This document shows positions 19,285 to 28,396 of a stretch of 64,000 bases of DNA, piece by piece. The position numbers and the translations under genes were made by a program. Position 1 is the stretch's first letter, and the number at the start of each line of letters is the position of its first letter. The stretch spans positions 1 through 64,000 of the forward strand of contig CAYUZX010000008.1 of assembly GCA_964449285.1 (NCBI GenBank), read 5' to 3'. The notes beneath the pieces were generated by a model that saw only the letters and a program-made list of their open reading frames with translations, was not told where the DNA came from and did no database searches. The DNA comes from QYOJ01 sp964449285 (GTDB taxonomy: Bacteria; Bacteroidota; Bacteroidia; Bacteroidales; FEN-979).

Positions 19285-21252
19285 TTATCTGATTTCACTA
19301 CTCAGTTTCGATAAGGAAACATTCCCCAATGCCTTTTTCCTCAACTCACCCATTACCCAGTTTGTCCCTGCACCCTCATTCCTTGATTTCTTAATCTTTC
19401 TGTATTCGTCAATCAGTGATGGGATCATGTTTTTGATTTCAGATGTTGAATGTTTCTTGAAATTCACCTCCGCCAATACCGTTTCAAAATCCCTCTCTGG
19501 ATGCTGGTAGATGATCCACAGCATCTTTTTTGCGATCTCGTAATCAAGGTTTCGAAACTTCAGGAATGCAAGCATATCATAGACCTTATCCGTGGTGAAT
19601 CCCTGAACCGGACCAAGTTGCCGTTCTATGTGGTTCAGTTTGTGAGCCAGAAGGGTAGAGGTGAACCTGGCCGGGATGCCGAGTTCGGTCTGAGCTTTCT
19701 CGACAACTGGCACCAGGTTGTTCTTCAGAATATATGTAAAGGTCTCTTCCGGTACATTCCAGCTGAGGAGTTGGGCGATCCGGTCGGACGTTACCATCGG
19801 CAGCCTCTTTGCCATTTCATCAAGCACTGCATCAACCAGCGGAATCGGTGCTGTGTCGGTGTCGGGATACATGCGGTCGGCGCCCGGGAGTACCCGTTCA
19901 AATATCGTGGTTCCATCCTCAAACGACTTCCGGGTTTCATTGGGAACGCCGGCAAAAGCCATCAGGCAACGCTCTTCCACTGTCTCCAACGCGGTTGGGA
20001 TATCGGCTTCCGGGCCCCAGAGGATCACCTGTGAATCCTCTTCTCCTGCTCCGAGCAGTTGGCGGATCTTTACCCAGTTTTCAGCGCCTACACGATCTTC
20101 GAACATTTCGGAATGGAGCATGTTGGGCTTTTCGATGCAAGCAATTACCTTCAGCCGGTTGGTCAGCTCATCGGCGAATGTCATCTCCGGTTGCAGGAAA
20201 TGTGAAAGAATCCCCTGGAAATGAGGCAGATTAACGAGATATAAAGGATATCCTTTAGCAGACATCCCGGTGAGAATGGGAACCTCAACAAGTAGTTCTG
20301 TTGTGGAAATTTTGCTCGAAGAGATCTTCCAGTTCTCCGGTTTTTGAACGCGTGCATTAAGTATCTCCTTAACACGAAGGAGTGCAAACTGCCGGAATGC
20401 TTCGTTGTGGGTCAATTCCGGCATCCACCGGTTATGGGCCACCCCTTTGATCTCGACGCGGGTACCTCCTTTGCAGCTAACATTTACATCGGCGCGGGTG
20501 GAACCGATTCCTGTGGCTACTTTCCCAGTGCTTCTGTTGAGGAACCGGATATAATCGGCTCCCTCTTTCACCTCATCGGGATTGCTGAAATCGGGATAGG
20601 TGACCGTTTCAATCAACGGTATCCCAAGTCGGTCGGTTCGGTAAATGCGTCGGTGACCGATATCAGATACCTCCCTGCAGGAGTCCTCTTCCAAGCTTAA
20701 TTGTATGAGCCTGACCTTCTTGTTCCTCAGTTGAATCTCCCCCTCTACCCCGATAATAGCTGTCCGCTGAAACCCTGTAGGGATGCTGCCGTCAAGGTAT
20801 TGTTTACGGGTGATATGAACCTCTCCTACAATATTCAATTTGGAAAGAAGAGAAATCTCGCAAGCAATATCCAGTGCTTCCAGGTTCAACGGGAAAGGGG
20901 GAGTATCGTCGACATCGTAAGTACATGCAGTACGGTTGCTGATGCGGTAGACGATCTCTTTCCGGGTCTTGAACTCCATCAGCGCAGTGCCGTCATACTC
21001 TCCAAGTTCGGAGAGTGTGGGGCGCATGTGGCGGATTACCTCGGCGTCAAATTCATCTGGTTTCTGGTAAATGCCGGCCGGACAGCGGCAAAAAAGTTTC
21101 TGTTTCGTGTTTAATTGCTGGTGAACTTCCAGCCCCGACATAAACCCGATGCGGTCGTAATCCTGTTGTGTGGCTTCTTTGCGGGGAACGTATCCGATGG
21201 CTTCGCGAGTATCCTCATAGTTGCGGCGAGGATCAAAAGGGTGTTTTGTCAT
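19285..21252 (-). CDS. gatE: Glutamyl-tRNA(Gln) amidotransferase subunit E, archaeal type
   Basis: GatE binds Glu-tRNA(Gln), activates the glutamate with ATP and uses ammonia from GatD to form Gln-tRNA(Gln). 655 residues. The N-terminal GatB-like kinase/amidotransferase core has GLEVHQQLNTKQKLFCRC, RQYLDGS-like and LSLEEDSCRE motifs. An inserted AspRS-type GAD domain follows (about 385-450, RVGAENWVKIRQLLGAGEED, GVPNETRKSF); this insert marks GatE and is absent from bacterial GatB. The C-terminus is a helical/YqeY-like tRNA-binding tail (WVMGELRKKALG). It is the first gene of the gatE-gatD unit. In Archaea the pair makes all Gln-tRNA; here the role depends on whether the genome also has GlnRS or GatCAB. 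Not contamination: flanking genes and repeat families are those of the rest of the window. Confidence 0.94.
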   Translation of the reverse strand: MTKHPFDPRRNYEDTREAIGYVPRKEATQQDYDRIGFMSGLEVHQQLNTKQKLFCRCPAGIYQKPDEFDAEVIRHMRPTLSELGEYDGTALMEFKTRKEIVYRISNRTACTYDVDDTPPFPLNLEALDIACEISLLSKLNIVGEVHITRKQYLDGSIPTGFQRTAIIGVEGEIQLRNKKVRLIQLSLEEDSCREVSDIGHRRIYRTDRLGIPLIETVTYPDFSNPDEVKEGADYIRFLNRSTGKVATGIGSTRADVNVSCKGGTRVEIKGVAHNRWMPELTHNEAFRQFALLRVKEILNARVQKPENWKISSSKISTTELLVEVPILTGMSAKGYPLYLVNLPHFQGILSHFLQPEMTFADELTNRLKVIACIEKPNMLHSEMFEDRVGAENWVKIRQLLGAGEEDSQVILWGPEADIPTALETVEERCLMAFAGVPNETRKSFEDGTTIFERVLPGADRMYPDTDTAPIPLVDAVLDEMAKRLPMVTSDRIAQLLSWNVPEETFTYILKNNLVPVVEKAQTELGIPARFTSTLLAHKLNHIERQLGPVQGFTTDKVYDMLAFLKFRNLDYEIAKKMLWIIYQHPERDFETVLAEVNFKKHSTSEIKNMIPSLIDEYRKIKKSRNEGAGTNWVMGELRKKALGNVSLSKLSSEIR

Positions 21253-21279
21253 GAACGCTTATGAATTGAGAAGAAGGCA

Positions 21280-21311
21280 CAAAAGTAGAGAATTGTGCTT
21301 TAATGAACAAG
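21280..21311 (-). promoter_or_regulatory. Probable promoter of gatE
   Basis: Minus strand: -7 box TACTTTTG (21280-21287) and -33-like CTTG (21308-21311) separated by 20 bases, 28 bases upstream of the gatE start. A Bacteroidota-type promoter on an archaeal-type gene indicates it has been adapted to the host. Confidence 0.5.
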
Positions 21312-21352
21312 CAGAATCAATGGGGGATGAAGAATTCGGAAGAAAGAAGCAC

Positions 21353-21381
21353 TGCCAACTGCCAACTTGCCAACTGCCAGC
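21353..21381. repeat. Microrepeat cluster, TGCCAAC 7-mers
   Basis: Two exact TGCCAAC units, one TTGCCAAC and one TGCCAGC in tandem, ending just before the stop codon of the small membrane protein at 21387. Confidence 0.8.
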
Positions 21382-21386
21382 TGGAC

Positions 21387-21596
21387 TTACTCCTTTTTCA
21401 CCGGCCCTTTATGGCTGATGTAAAAAATTCTCATGGCGATAGCAAACAGGATAAACGGCATTGAGGCATAATACCAGTCCTGCCAGGAGATACTGCATAC
21501 GCCATCCGTCAGGAAGATCATAACAATTCCGATGATCATCAGGATAGCTCCGATTGCCAAGGCTATCCACCCTTTTAGCTTGAAGATGGTTTTCAT
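21387..21596 (-). CDS. Small two-helix membrane protein of unknown function
   Basis: 69 residues: MKTIF, a first hydrophobic helix (about 9-29, IALAIGAILMIIGIVMIFL), a short loop with DGVCSISWQDWYY, a second helix (about 46-60) and a charged tail HKGPVKKE. The positive-inside rule would place both ends in the cytoplasm. It stands alone between gatE and the OstA-like gene, which is divergent. I do not recognise the family. The TATCTTTA on the minus strand upstream is a near match to a -7 box. Confidence 0.6.
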   Translation of the reverse strand: MKTIFKLKGWIALAIGAILMIIGIVMIFLTDGVCSISWQDWYYASMPFILFAIAMRIFYISHKGPVKKE

Positions 21597-21820
21597 AAAA
21601 TAACGATTTTGGTAACCAATAATCGATAAAGATAAAATAAAATATCGAGATCAGATTAATTTATCAATTACTTGATTTTCTTCTCCTCAAAGGTATAGGC
21701 AAACACTCTCAATCAGATGGCCCACATGATAAGCGGCAATCCGTTAAAAACAGTTAAAAAACAATACTGTCGCTTCCTGCTCCGGAAAAAAAAACGAACT
21801 TTGCCATATATGTGATTGTC

Positions 21821-23359
21821 ATGATCCACCAAGCTATTCAAAATATCATGATGTTCCTGATTATTCCGGTATCGGGCATCTGGTCACCCGGTATTCTGGC
21901 CGCACAAGACACAACTAAAATTGTCCTGGAGCAGGCCGACACATGGGAATACAATAAGGCTATTGGTCCCAATATCCAGCGAATCATCGGACACGTTATT
22001 CTCCGACACGATACGGGATACCTTTTCTGCGATAGCGCCTATCTTAATGATTTGACAAACATCGTGCAGGCTTATGGAAATGTCCATATCAAAGCTTCCG
22101 ACACACTCAACCTCTTCGGAGATTCCCTGCAATATAACGGAAATACAAAGATTGCCAACGTGTGGGGCAATGTAAAATTAGTTGATAATCAAACCATTCT
22201 GACAACTGATAGTCTCGACTTCAACAGGAAAACACAAATCGCCTGGTATGATAACTGGGGCAAGATCGTAAGTGATGATAATTGCCTTGTCAGTCAATAC
22301 GGCTATTATTACACCAGCATCAAAGAGTTCTTTTTCAAGGAGAAGGTGATACTCATCAATCCGGATTTTTACATGAAGTCCGATACACTGATGTACAATA
22401 CCGTGACTGACATAGCCTACTTTTTCGGGCCAACCCACATCGTCTCAAGCGACAAGGTCGATTCAATCTACTGCATCGACGGGTGGTACGACACACAGAA
22501 AGATATTGCACGTTTCCGGTATGGTGCTGAGATATATCACGAAGCACAACTCCTCACTGGCGACACAATCTATTACGAACGCGTCAATGGATTCGGACAG
22601 GCATTTAATAACGCCATGCTCCTGGATACCATCCAGGATATTGCCCTGACTGGAAATTACGGTGAACTGATACGAAAGAGGGGGGTAGGTTTCATGACAG
22701 ACCATGCTACAGGGATCATGATTGAAAAAAACGATTCGCTATTCATGCATGGCGACACGATCAAAGCCTATTTCGATCCGGATGATGGTCAACAGAAGAT
22801 CCAGGCGATGTTTGCATATTACAAAGTGAAATTCTTCAGGAAAGACCTCCAGGGAGCTTGCGACTCTCTTGCCTACCACGGATCCGACTCAACCATGTAT
22901 ATGTACCATGCACCTGTGATCTGGTCGGGCGAAAACCAGCTTACTGCTGATACCATTACACTTACAATAAGAAACGGTGAGCTGGATACGATGGTGATGT
23001 ACAAATCAGCATTCATCATTTCCCAGGACGACACCACCAAATTCAACCAGATCAAGGGAAAGGATATGATTGCTTACTTTCTCAAAAACGAACTTTACAA
23101 GATTAAGGTGATCGGGAATTCCGAGACTGTCTATTTCGCCAGGGAGGAGGACAGAACATTGATTGGGATCAACAAGCTTTTTGCAAGCGACATGCTGATC
23201 TTTATTGAAGATAATGACATCCAGACCATCACCTACATCGAAAAACCAGAGGGAATTCTCTTTCCCGAGAATGAGATCTCACCTTACGATCTGAAGTTGA
23301 AAGGGTTCTATTGGCTGGAAGATCACCGACCAAAGACGAAAGAGGAGATTTACCATTAA
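21821..23359 (+). CDS. OstA/LptA-like exported protein (LPS transport)
   Basis: 512 residues, signal peptide then repeated beta-strand turns of the OstA fold: alternating segments such as GHVILRHDTGYLFCDSA, YGNVHIKASDTLNLFGDSL and WGNVKLVDNQTILTTDSL. Proteins of this fold form a periplasmic bridge that carries lipopolysaccharide from LptFGC to LptD. It is longer than E. coli LptA (about 185 residues), as is common for Bacteroidota OstA-like proteins. ATG 21821 is preferred to GTG 21812. The previous 215 bases (21597-21811) contain no gene; GAACTTTG at 21796 is a near match to a -7 box. The 3' end overlaps the convergent MlaD-like gene by four bases. Confidence 0.8.
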   Translation: MIHQAIQNIMMFLIIPVSGIWSPGILAAQDTTKIVLEQADTWEYNKAIGPNIQRIIGHVILRHDTGYLFCDSAYLNDLTNIVQAYGNVHIKASDTLNLFGDSLQYNGNTKIANVWGNVKLVDNQTILTTDSLDFNRKTQIAWYDNWGKIVSDDNCLVSQYGYYYTSIKEFFFKEKVILINPDFYMKSDTLMYNTVTDIAYFFGPTHIVSSDKVDSIYCIDGWYDTQKDIARFRYGAEIYHEAQLLTGDTIYYERVNGFGQAFNNAMLLDTIQDIALTGNYGELIRKRGVGFMTDHATGIMIEKNDSLFMHGDTIKAYFDPDDGQQKIQAMFAYYKVKFFRKDLQGACDSLAYHGSDSTMYMYHAPVIWSGENQLTADTITLTIRNGELDTMVMYKSAFIISQDDTTKFNQIKGKDMIAYFLKNELYKIKVIGNSETVYFAREEDRTLIGINKLFASDMLIFIEDNDIQTITYIEKPEGILFPENEISPYDLKLKGFYWLEDHRPKTKEEIYH

Positions 23360-24321
23360 AACACCGAAATATGCACGTATTTCTTCGGATTTGCTTTGAT
23401 ATCTTCAAGCAGCAAATTGAGGTCCCTCGCAGCCTTATCCACCTCATAATATAAGGAAGAATCATTTATCAGAAGCCCGATAGTGCCCTCTCCGCTATTG
23501 ATTTTGCCAATAACTTCATTCAGGTTATAAACAGCCTGGTCAACCTGGGAAAATGTTGCCGGGATATTGAGTCTGGCGAGTGAATCACTCACACTTGAGA
23601 AGTTATCCAGGATGTTGGTGATCTTGTCGTTATTCTTCTTCAGGTTGGAACTAATCGACTCCACATTAATAATAATACGTGCGAGATTTGAGCGCTGCTG
23701 GCTAACCAATGTATCCGCAGCATAAGTCATATTGGTAATGTTTGAGATGGCAATCTTGATATTTTCGATTGCATCAATCAAACTCGCCTGTGTGTTTTTA
23801 TTCAACACCTGCTGTAAGATAGTGGCCAATGTGTCAATGGAACTGATCAGGTTCTCTGCCTTGTGCTTGATTGGTGCAAGTTGCTGGTTGACCTCCTCGC
23901 CCAACGTTGCTTCAGTTCGTGCCATGAGAGTATCTCCATTCTGAATTAACTCGGGAGAGTTGCCGGGGAGAATCTCAATCTCCTTCGATCCCATTAAGTC
24001 AGCACTGTAGATACGGGCAATCGAGTTTTTGGGGATTGGGTAGGTAGTATTGTTCAAGTATAACTCGACAATAATCTTGCGGGGGTTTTTGGGTGAGAAA
24101 TAGAGCGTTTTTACCTGGCCGACCTTCATCCCCTGTATGGTGACAGGGTTTGCAGCAACCAATCCGTTTACCCGGTCATATACCGCGTAAACAATCCGCT
24201 TTTTCTTTAGGATTTCAATTCCCTGGAGGTACATGATTCCCCAAACCATGACGGAGAGAGCGATGACAAAGACCGCCCCCACCTTGATTTCCTTGCGAAT
24301 TTTATACTTTTTAAGTGCCAT
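23356..24321 (-). CDS. MlaD/Mce-family lipid-transfer protein
   Basis: 321 residues with one N-terminal TM anchor (about 13-33) and an Mce domain (about 38-115, VAANPVTIQGMKVGQVKTLYF... AYS-like ADLMGSKEIEILPG). A long helical region follows, which in the family forms the tail of a hexamer. Mce proteins bind and shuttle phospholipids between the membranes. The usual MlaE permease and MlaF ATPase are not next to it. It follows the amidase gene after 82 bases on the same strand and overlaps the end of the OstA-like gene, so the cluster joins lipid, LPS and peptidoglycan functions. Confidence 0.85.
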   Translation of the reverse strand: MALKKYKIRKEIKVGAVFVIALSVMVWGIMYLQGIEILKKKRIVYAVYDRVNGLVAANPVTIQGMKVGQVKTLYFSPKNPRKIIVELYLNNTTYPIPKNSIARIYSADLMGSKEIEILPGNSPELIQNGDTLMARTEATLGEEVNQQLAPIKHKAENLISSIDTLATILQQVLNKNTQASLIDAIENIKIAISNITNMTYAADTLVSQQRSNLARIIINVESISSNLKKNNDKITNILDNFSSVSDSLARLNIPATFSQVDQAVYNLNEVIGKINSGEGTIGLLINDSSLYYEVDKAARDLNLLLEDIKANPKKYVHISVF

Positions 24322-24403
24322 CTGATATCGTTGTATAGAATCCGTTCAAATATACGAAAATAAATTATGTCAGGCCCAATCCCGGGAAACCTGATAAAAA
24401 GCA

Positions 24404-25537
24404 TTAGAGTCCCAGGATGCTCTTAGCCTGGTCGAGGGTTATTCTCTCTCCTTTGCTAAATGCCACGATAAAAGCATCAGTAAAGCCTTGTGCCTGCATT
24501 CTTGCCTGCAACTGCTTTGCCTTTCCCAGATCCACCTCCTCTCCATAGGTATATTTGTACATGCCATTATGTCGATACATCTGAATCCCTTTAACTCCCC
24601 TGAAACGGGGGGATGAAAGGCTGATCTGATTTGGAGATGCAACTAGCTGAATCTTAAAAATAATGCCTCTGCCGGATGAAGAAACAGTTGGTTTTACTGG
24701 TGTTTCCGTATTCACTGAAGCCCCTGTCAGTTGCTGCTCGATGTCGTTTTTGTAACTTCTGAATGCTCTGAAAATGGCTGAGGCAATATAGTCCTGTCCC
24801 TTCTCAGTGATCAGAAAGTTCTCTTCATCTATGTTACTCAGGTAACCTACTTCAACCAGTACACTTGGCATGGTGGTCTTGTAGAGAACCAGGAACCCGG
24901 CTTGCCTCACCCCACGATCGTTCAATCCTACCCTGTCTTTCATCTGTTCCTGGATTTCAGCGGCAAAGCGGGAACTGGACTCCAGATTCGAATTCTGGTA
25001 GAGGCTGAATGTGATGTACGATTCATCTGAATTGGGATCGAATCCTTCATATTTCGATGAATAATCGGTTTCAAGCAGGATCGCTGCATTTTCCAGCTTG
25101 GCGATCTCCAGGTTAGCCTGGGAACGATGCAAACCCATGATGTATGTTTCAGCTCCACGCAATGTCTTGAGGTTATTTGCATTGGCGTGAATCGAAATGA
25201 AAAGGTCAGCTTTATTCCTGTTTGCAATAGCAGCCCGTTCATGCAATTCAATGAACCTGTCCCGATCTCGGGTATAAATCACTTCAACATTCCGAAAATT
25301 CCGCTGTATCAGGGTTCCAACCTTCAAAGCAATTGAGAGGGCAACGTACTTTTCCTGGGTTCTACGACCAACAGTTCCTGGATCTTTGCCGCCATGACCT
25401 GCGTCGATGACCACTTTGTCGATGGTAACCTTCTCCTGGCAGTAAGAGGCTGAGGAGCCAAGGATGAGGCATCCAATGATCCATGCAGCTCTCCTCCATA
25501 GTTTGTTAAAGTATCTTAAAAAGAGTGGGTCAACCAT
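24404..25537 (-). CDS. N-acetylmuramoyl-L-alanine amidase with C-terminal SPOR-like domain
   Basis: A periplasmic peptidoglycan hydrolase that cuts the amide bond between MurNAc and L-Ala. 377 residues from the ATG at 25537. A TTG further upstream (25612) was rejected because the signal sequence starts at MVDPLFLRYF. Amidase_3 domain, about 40-270: DAGHGGKDPGT (zinc His), RTQEKY (zinc Glu), ISIHANAN (zinc His) and VLVEVGYLSN (catalytic Glu). The last about 80 residues (FKIQLVASPNQI... YTYGEEVDLGKAKQLQARMQAQGF) resemble a SPOR domain, which binds denuded glycan at division sites. Divergent from lptD. Confidence 0.88.
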   Translation of the reverse strand: MVDPLFLRYFNKLWRRAAWIIGCLILGSSASYCQEKVTIDKVVIDAGHGGKDPGTVGRRTQEKYVALSIALKVGTLIQRNFRNVEVIYTRDRDRFIELHERAAIANRNKADLFISIHANANNLKTLRGAETYIMGLHRSQANLEIAKLENAAILLETDYSSKYEGFDPNSDESYITFSLYQNSNLESSSRFAAEIQEQMKDRVGLNDRGVRQAGFLVLYKTTMPSVLVEVGYLSNIDEENFLITEKGQDYIASAIFRAFRSYKNDIEQQLTGASVNTETPVKPTVSSSGRGIIFKIQLVASPNQISLSSPRFRGVKGIQMYRHNGMYKYTYGEEVDLGKAKQLQARMQAQGFTDAFIVAFSKGERITLDQAKSILGL

Positions 25538-25546
25538 TATTTTCTT

Positions 25547-25554
25547 TAGCTTTG
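25547..25554 (+). promoter_or_regulatory. Possible -7 box for the lptD-like gene
   Basis: TAGCTTTG matches TAnnTTTG and lies 80 bases upstream of the TTG start at 25635. No clear -33 element. Confidence 0.3.
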
Positions 25555-25609
25555 AAGCCCAGAGAACAAAGAGATTCCAGACACTTTTGTTCCGTTGTCG
25601 TTGGTCAAA

Positions 25610-25617
25610 CAAAGATA
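25610..25617 (-). promoter_or_regulatory. Probable -7 box of the amidase gene
   Basis: Minus strand TATCTTTG, full match to TAnnTTTG, 72 bases upstream of the amidase ATG at 25537. It overlaps the 5' leader of the divergent lptD-like gene. Confidence 0.4.
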
Positions 25618-25634
25618 GAATTTAATCAACAACC

Positions 25635-28292
25635 TTGCCACAGAAGTTGTTAACGATTTTCCTTACTCTTTTCCTGCTTTTTACTAAATCTCTGCAGGGA
25701 CAGGATACAATCCCACCTGACGTTCCCGACACTCTTGTATCAACTGGTGACTCATTAATCCTCATGGCTGATACCCTTGCCCCGAAGGATGACTCCCTCA
25801 TCATGGTGGTAGATACCCTGGCAGTGGATTCTGTGGCATTATCGCCCGAAAAAAAAAGTTCCCTCGAAGCCAAGGTCGACTATAAAGCGGAAGATTCCCT
25901 ACGGTTTGATATCAAGAATCAACGAATGTATCTGTTCAACCTGGGTGACCTCACCTATACTGACATCAATCTAAAAGCTAATTACATAGAGATTGATTTT
26001 CCACATACTATGATCTATGCACACGGATCGAGAGATTCAGTCGACAAAGAGATCGGAGTCCCTGAATTCACCCAGGGGGAGATGAAGTTCAAATCGAAGA
26101 TCATGAATTACAACTATAAAACGAAAAAGGGGTATATCCGGCGTGTTTTTACACAGCAGGATGAAGGGTACCTACATGGAGCGGTAGTAAAAAAGATGGC
26201 CGATGATGTAATCTACATGAAAACTGGCTCATATACCACCTGTAGCAACGAAGAACATCCTCATTTCGCGTTCCGTTTCAACAAGGCCAAGGTGATCCCA
26301 AATAGCAAGATCGTAACCGGGCCTGCGTATCTTGTCATTGCTGAGGTTCCCACACCTCTCTTTATTCCGTTTGGTTATTTCCCTAACAAAACAGGCCAGC
26401 GATCGGGGATCGTCCTTCCTTCATATGGTGAGTCGGCTAACAGGGGGTTCTTCCTGGAAAACGGAGGGTATTACTGGGCTATAAACCAGTATATGGACCT
26501 GAAGGTCCTTGGTGATATATACTCCCGTGGAAGCTGGGCATTGAAACCCACATTTAACTATGTAAAGCGCTATAAATACAACGGAATACTGAAACTCGGT
26601 TATGCCATCAACAAGATTGGATTCCAGAGCTCCCCCGATTATCAGCGACGCGAAGATTTTGAATTCCGATGGGTGCACAACCAGGACAGGAAAGCCCGAC
26701 CAAACAGCAATTTTTCTGCGAATGTCAATATCGTAAGCAACACGTTCAATAAATACAATCCTTCATCAACCACTGAAGCCTATCTCTCAAACACATTTCA
26801 GTCAAGTATCAACTATTCGACTAGTTTCGGTGGCAAATATTATCTCAATCTGAACTTCAACCATAGCCAGAACACAATCACCAAAGAGATCAATTTTGGT
26901 TTTCCTCAGATCTCTTTCTCTGTCAATCAATTTTATCCCTTCCGGAAAAAAGTTCGGGCCGGAAAGCTCAAATGGTACGAGCAGATCGGATTGAAGTATA
27001 ACCTAGATCTCGAAAACCGTTACAACACATACGACTCCGCACTTTTCCAACCAGGGTGGTACAAGGACATGCAAAACGGCATCCGGCACAATATTCCGAT
27101 CTCAGGGACATGGCGGATTTTTAAATACATCAATTTTACCAACAGCCTGAGTATCCGCGATAAGATGTATTTCAGCTACATCAAAAAATCGTATGTTGAT
27201 TCCATCGTAACGGCTGATACTACATATCCTGGTTATTATAAGACCGATACGATTTATAGTTTTAAAAATGCCTTCGATTTCAACTTCTCCTCCTCCGTCA
27301 ATACCAGGATCTATGGGATGTTTCAGTTCAAAGGTGGTCCCATTAATGCGATCCGGCATGTGTTAACCCCGGCTGTAACCTTCAGCTATACACCCAACTT
27401 CGGATCTCCTTGGTGGGGCTACTACAAAGAGGTGGAGAACGATACCAACGCCGTTCCAGGGAAATACTCTATATTTCAGGGAAGCTTGTATGGCGGGCCA
27501 CCGGCCAGCCAGGCAGGGCTTGTCACGTTTAGCCTCAGCAATAACCTGGAGATGAAAATCCGAAACCGGAAAGATACCGTTACCGGAACAAAAAAAATCG
27601 TGCTGATCGATAACTTCGTGATTTCAGCCTCCTATGATATTTCGAAAGACTCCCTCAACTGGTCTCCGATCACCATGTCGGGGAGGACCTCCATCTTCAA
27701 AGGGCTGAACATACAGTATTCGAGCCGTTGGGATCCATATGCGCTTGACTCACTGGGAAGACGCACCAATGCATCTGAATGGAAAGTGAACCACAGGTTA
27801 TTACGGCTGGATAATACAACATGGGATATTGGCTTGAGCTATAGTTTGTCATCCGATAAAGTCGGGAAAAAGAAAGAGGCGACGAAAGGGACTGAACAGG
27901 AGCGGGATGATCTGGAGAGGTATTATGATTACTACATTGATTTCGACATCCCATGGAGTTTTAGTTTTAACTACAATTTCCGGTATGCTGCAACCTGGGA
28001 TAACGAGCAGCAAAAACGGGTTCCAAAGATTATTCAAGCCCTGAGTTTTAACGGACAGCTCAACATCACCCCCAAGTGGAAAATCACACTGACAACAGGA
28101 TGGGATTTCACCAATAGTGAGTTAGGGTATACTTCTATCAATATCTATCGGGACCTGCACTGCTGGGAGATGTCATTTGGCTGGGTCCCAAAGGGGGCTC
28201 AACAGCAATGGAACTTCTCTATCAATGTAAAAGCCAGCGTGCTGCAAGACTTGAAACTGAATAAGAAAAAAGACTTCAGGGACTATCAATAA
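25635..28292 (+). CDS. lptD: LptD-like LPS-assembly outer-membrane protein
   Basis: 885 residues. TTG start with a signal peptide (KLLTIFLTLFLLFTKSLQGQ). A Ser/Thr/Asp-rich linker follows, then an N-terminal OstA-like domain (about 85-190, YLFNLGDLTYTDINLKANYIEI split across strands; TKKGYIRRVFTQQDEGYLHG). A long C-terminal barrel of alternating aromatic strands runs from about 230 to 885. Together with LptE the family inserts LPS into the outer leaflet. Bacteroidota LptD proteins lack the paired cysteines of E. coli LptD; here CSNEEHPHF is the main cysteine site. The neighbouring amidase, MlaD-like and OstA-like genes and ridA fit the arrangement I recall from other Bacteroidota. Confidence 0.88.
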   Translation: MPQKLLTIFLTLFLLFTKSLQGQDTIPPDVPDTLVSTGDSLILMADTLAPKDDSLIMVVDTLAVDSVALSPEKKSSLEAKVDYKAEDSLRFDIKNQRMYLFNLGDLTYTDINLKANYIEIDFPHTMIYAHGSRDSVDKEIGVPEFTQGEMKFKSKIMNYNYKTKKGYIRRVFTQQDEGYLHGAVVKKMADDVIYMKTGSYTTCSNEEHPHFAFRFNKAKVIPNSKIVTGPAYLVIAEVPTPLFIPFGYFPNKTGQRSGIVLPSYGESANRGFFLENGGYYWAINQYMDLKVLGDIYSRGSWALKPTFNYVKRYKYNGILKLGYAINKIGFQSSPDYQRREDFEFRWVHNQDRKARPNSNFSANVNIVSNTFNKYNPSSTTEAYLSNTFQSSINYSTSFGGKYYLNLNFNHSQNTITKEINFGFPQISFSVNQFYPFRKKVRAGKLKWYEQIGLKYNLDLENRYNTYDSALFQPGWYKDMQNGIRHNIPISGTWRIFKYINFTNSLSIRDKMYFSYIKKSYVDSIVTADTTYPGYYKTDTIYSFKNAFDFNFSSSVNTRIYGMFQFKGGPINAIRHVLTPAVTFSYTPNFGSPWWGYYKEVENDTNAVPGKYSIFQGSLYGGPPASQAGLVTFSLSNNLEMKIRNRKDTVTGTKKIVLIDNFVISASYDISKDSLNWSPITMSGRTSIFKGLNIQYSSRWDPYALDSLGRRTNASEWKVNHRLLRLDNTTWDIGLSYSLSSDKVGKKKEATKGTEQERDDLERYYDYYIDFDIPWSFSFNYNFRYAATWDNEQQKRVPKIIQALSFNGQLNITPKWKITLTTGWDFTNSELGYTSINIYRDLHCWEMSFGWVPKGAQQQWNFSINVKASVLQDLKLNKKKDFRDYQ

Positions 28293-28302
28293 GAATAACG
28301 AG

Positions 28303-28316
28303 GGACGAATGACGAA
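28303..28316. repeat. Two GGACGAA-type 7-mers
   Basis: GGACGAA followed by TGACGAA just after the lptD stop codon. This is the same unit that is translated inside the gene at 14359-17543. Confidence 0.6.
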
Positions 28317-28321
28317 TTGAC

Positions 28322-28363
28322 TGTACAGCCGCAATTTATTGCGGCTCTCAATTTATTGCGGCT
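28322..28363. repeat. Dispersed GCCGCAATTTATTGCGGC palindrome plus half copy
   Basis: 28322-28347 is an exact inverted copy (26 bases) of 14291-14316. A second partial unit (ATTTATTGCGGCTC) follows at once. The hairpin lies between lptD and ridA, 34 bases before the ridA start. Confidence 0.75.
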
Positions 28364-28396
28364 CTTCCAAAACCAGAAACTCTTAATCAACCTTTT

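Noticed and set aside
17684..21252. Archaeal contamination joined into the scaffold
   Set aside because: No N gap separates the genes from Bacteroidota neighbours, the same microrepeat families lie on both sides and in the spacer, and the promoter is of Bacteroidota type.
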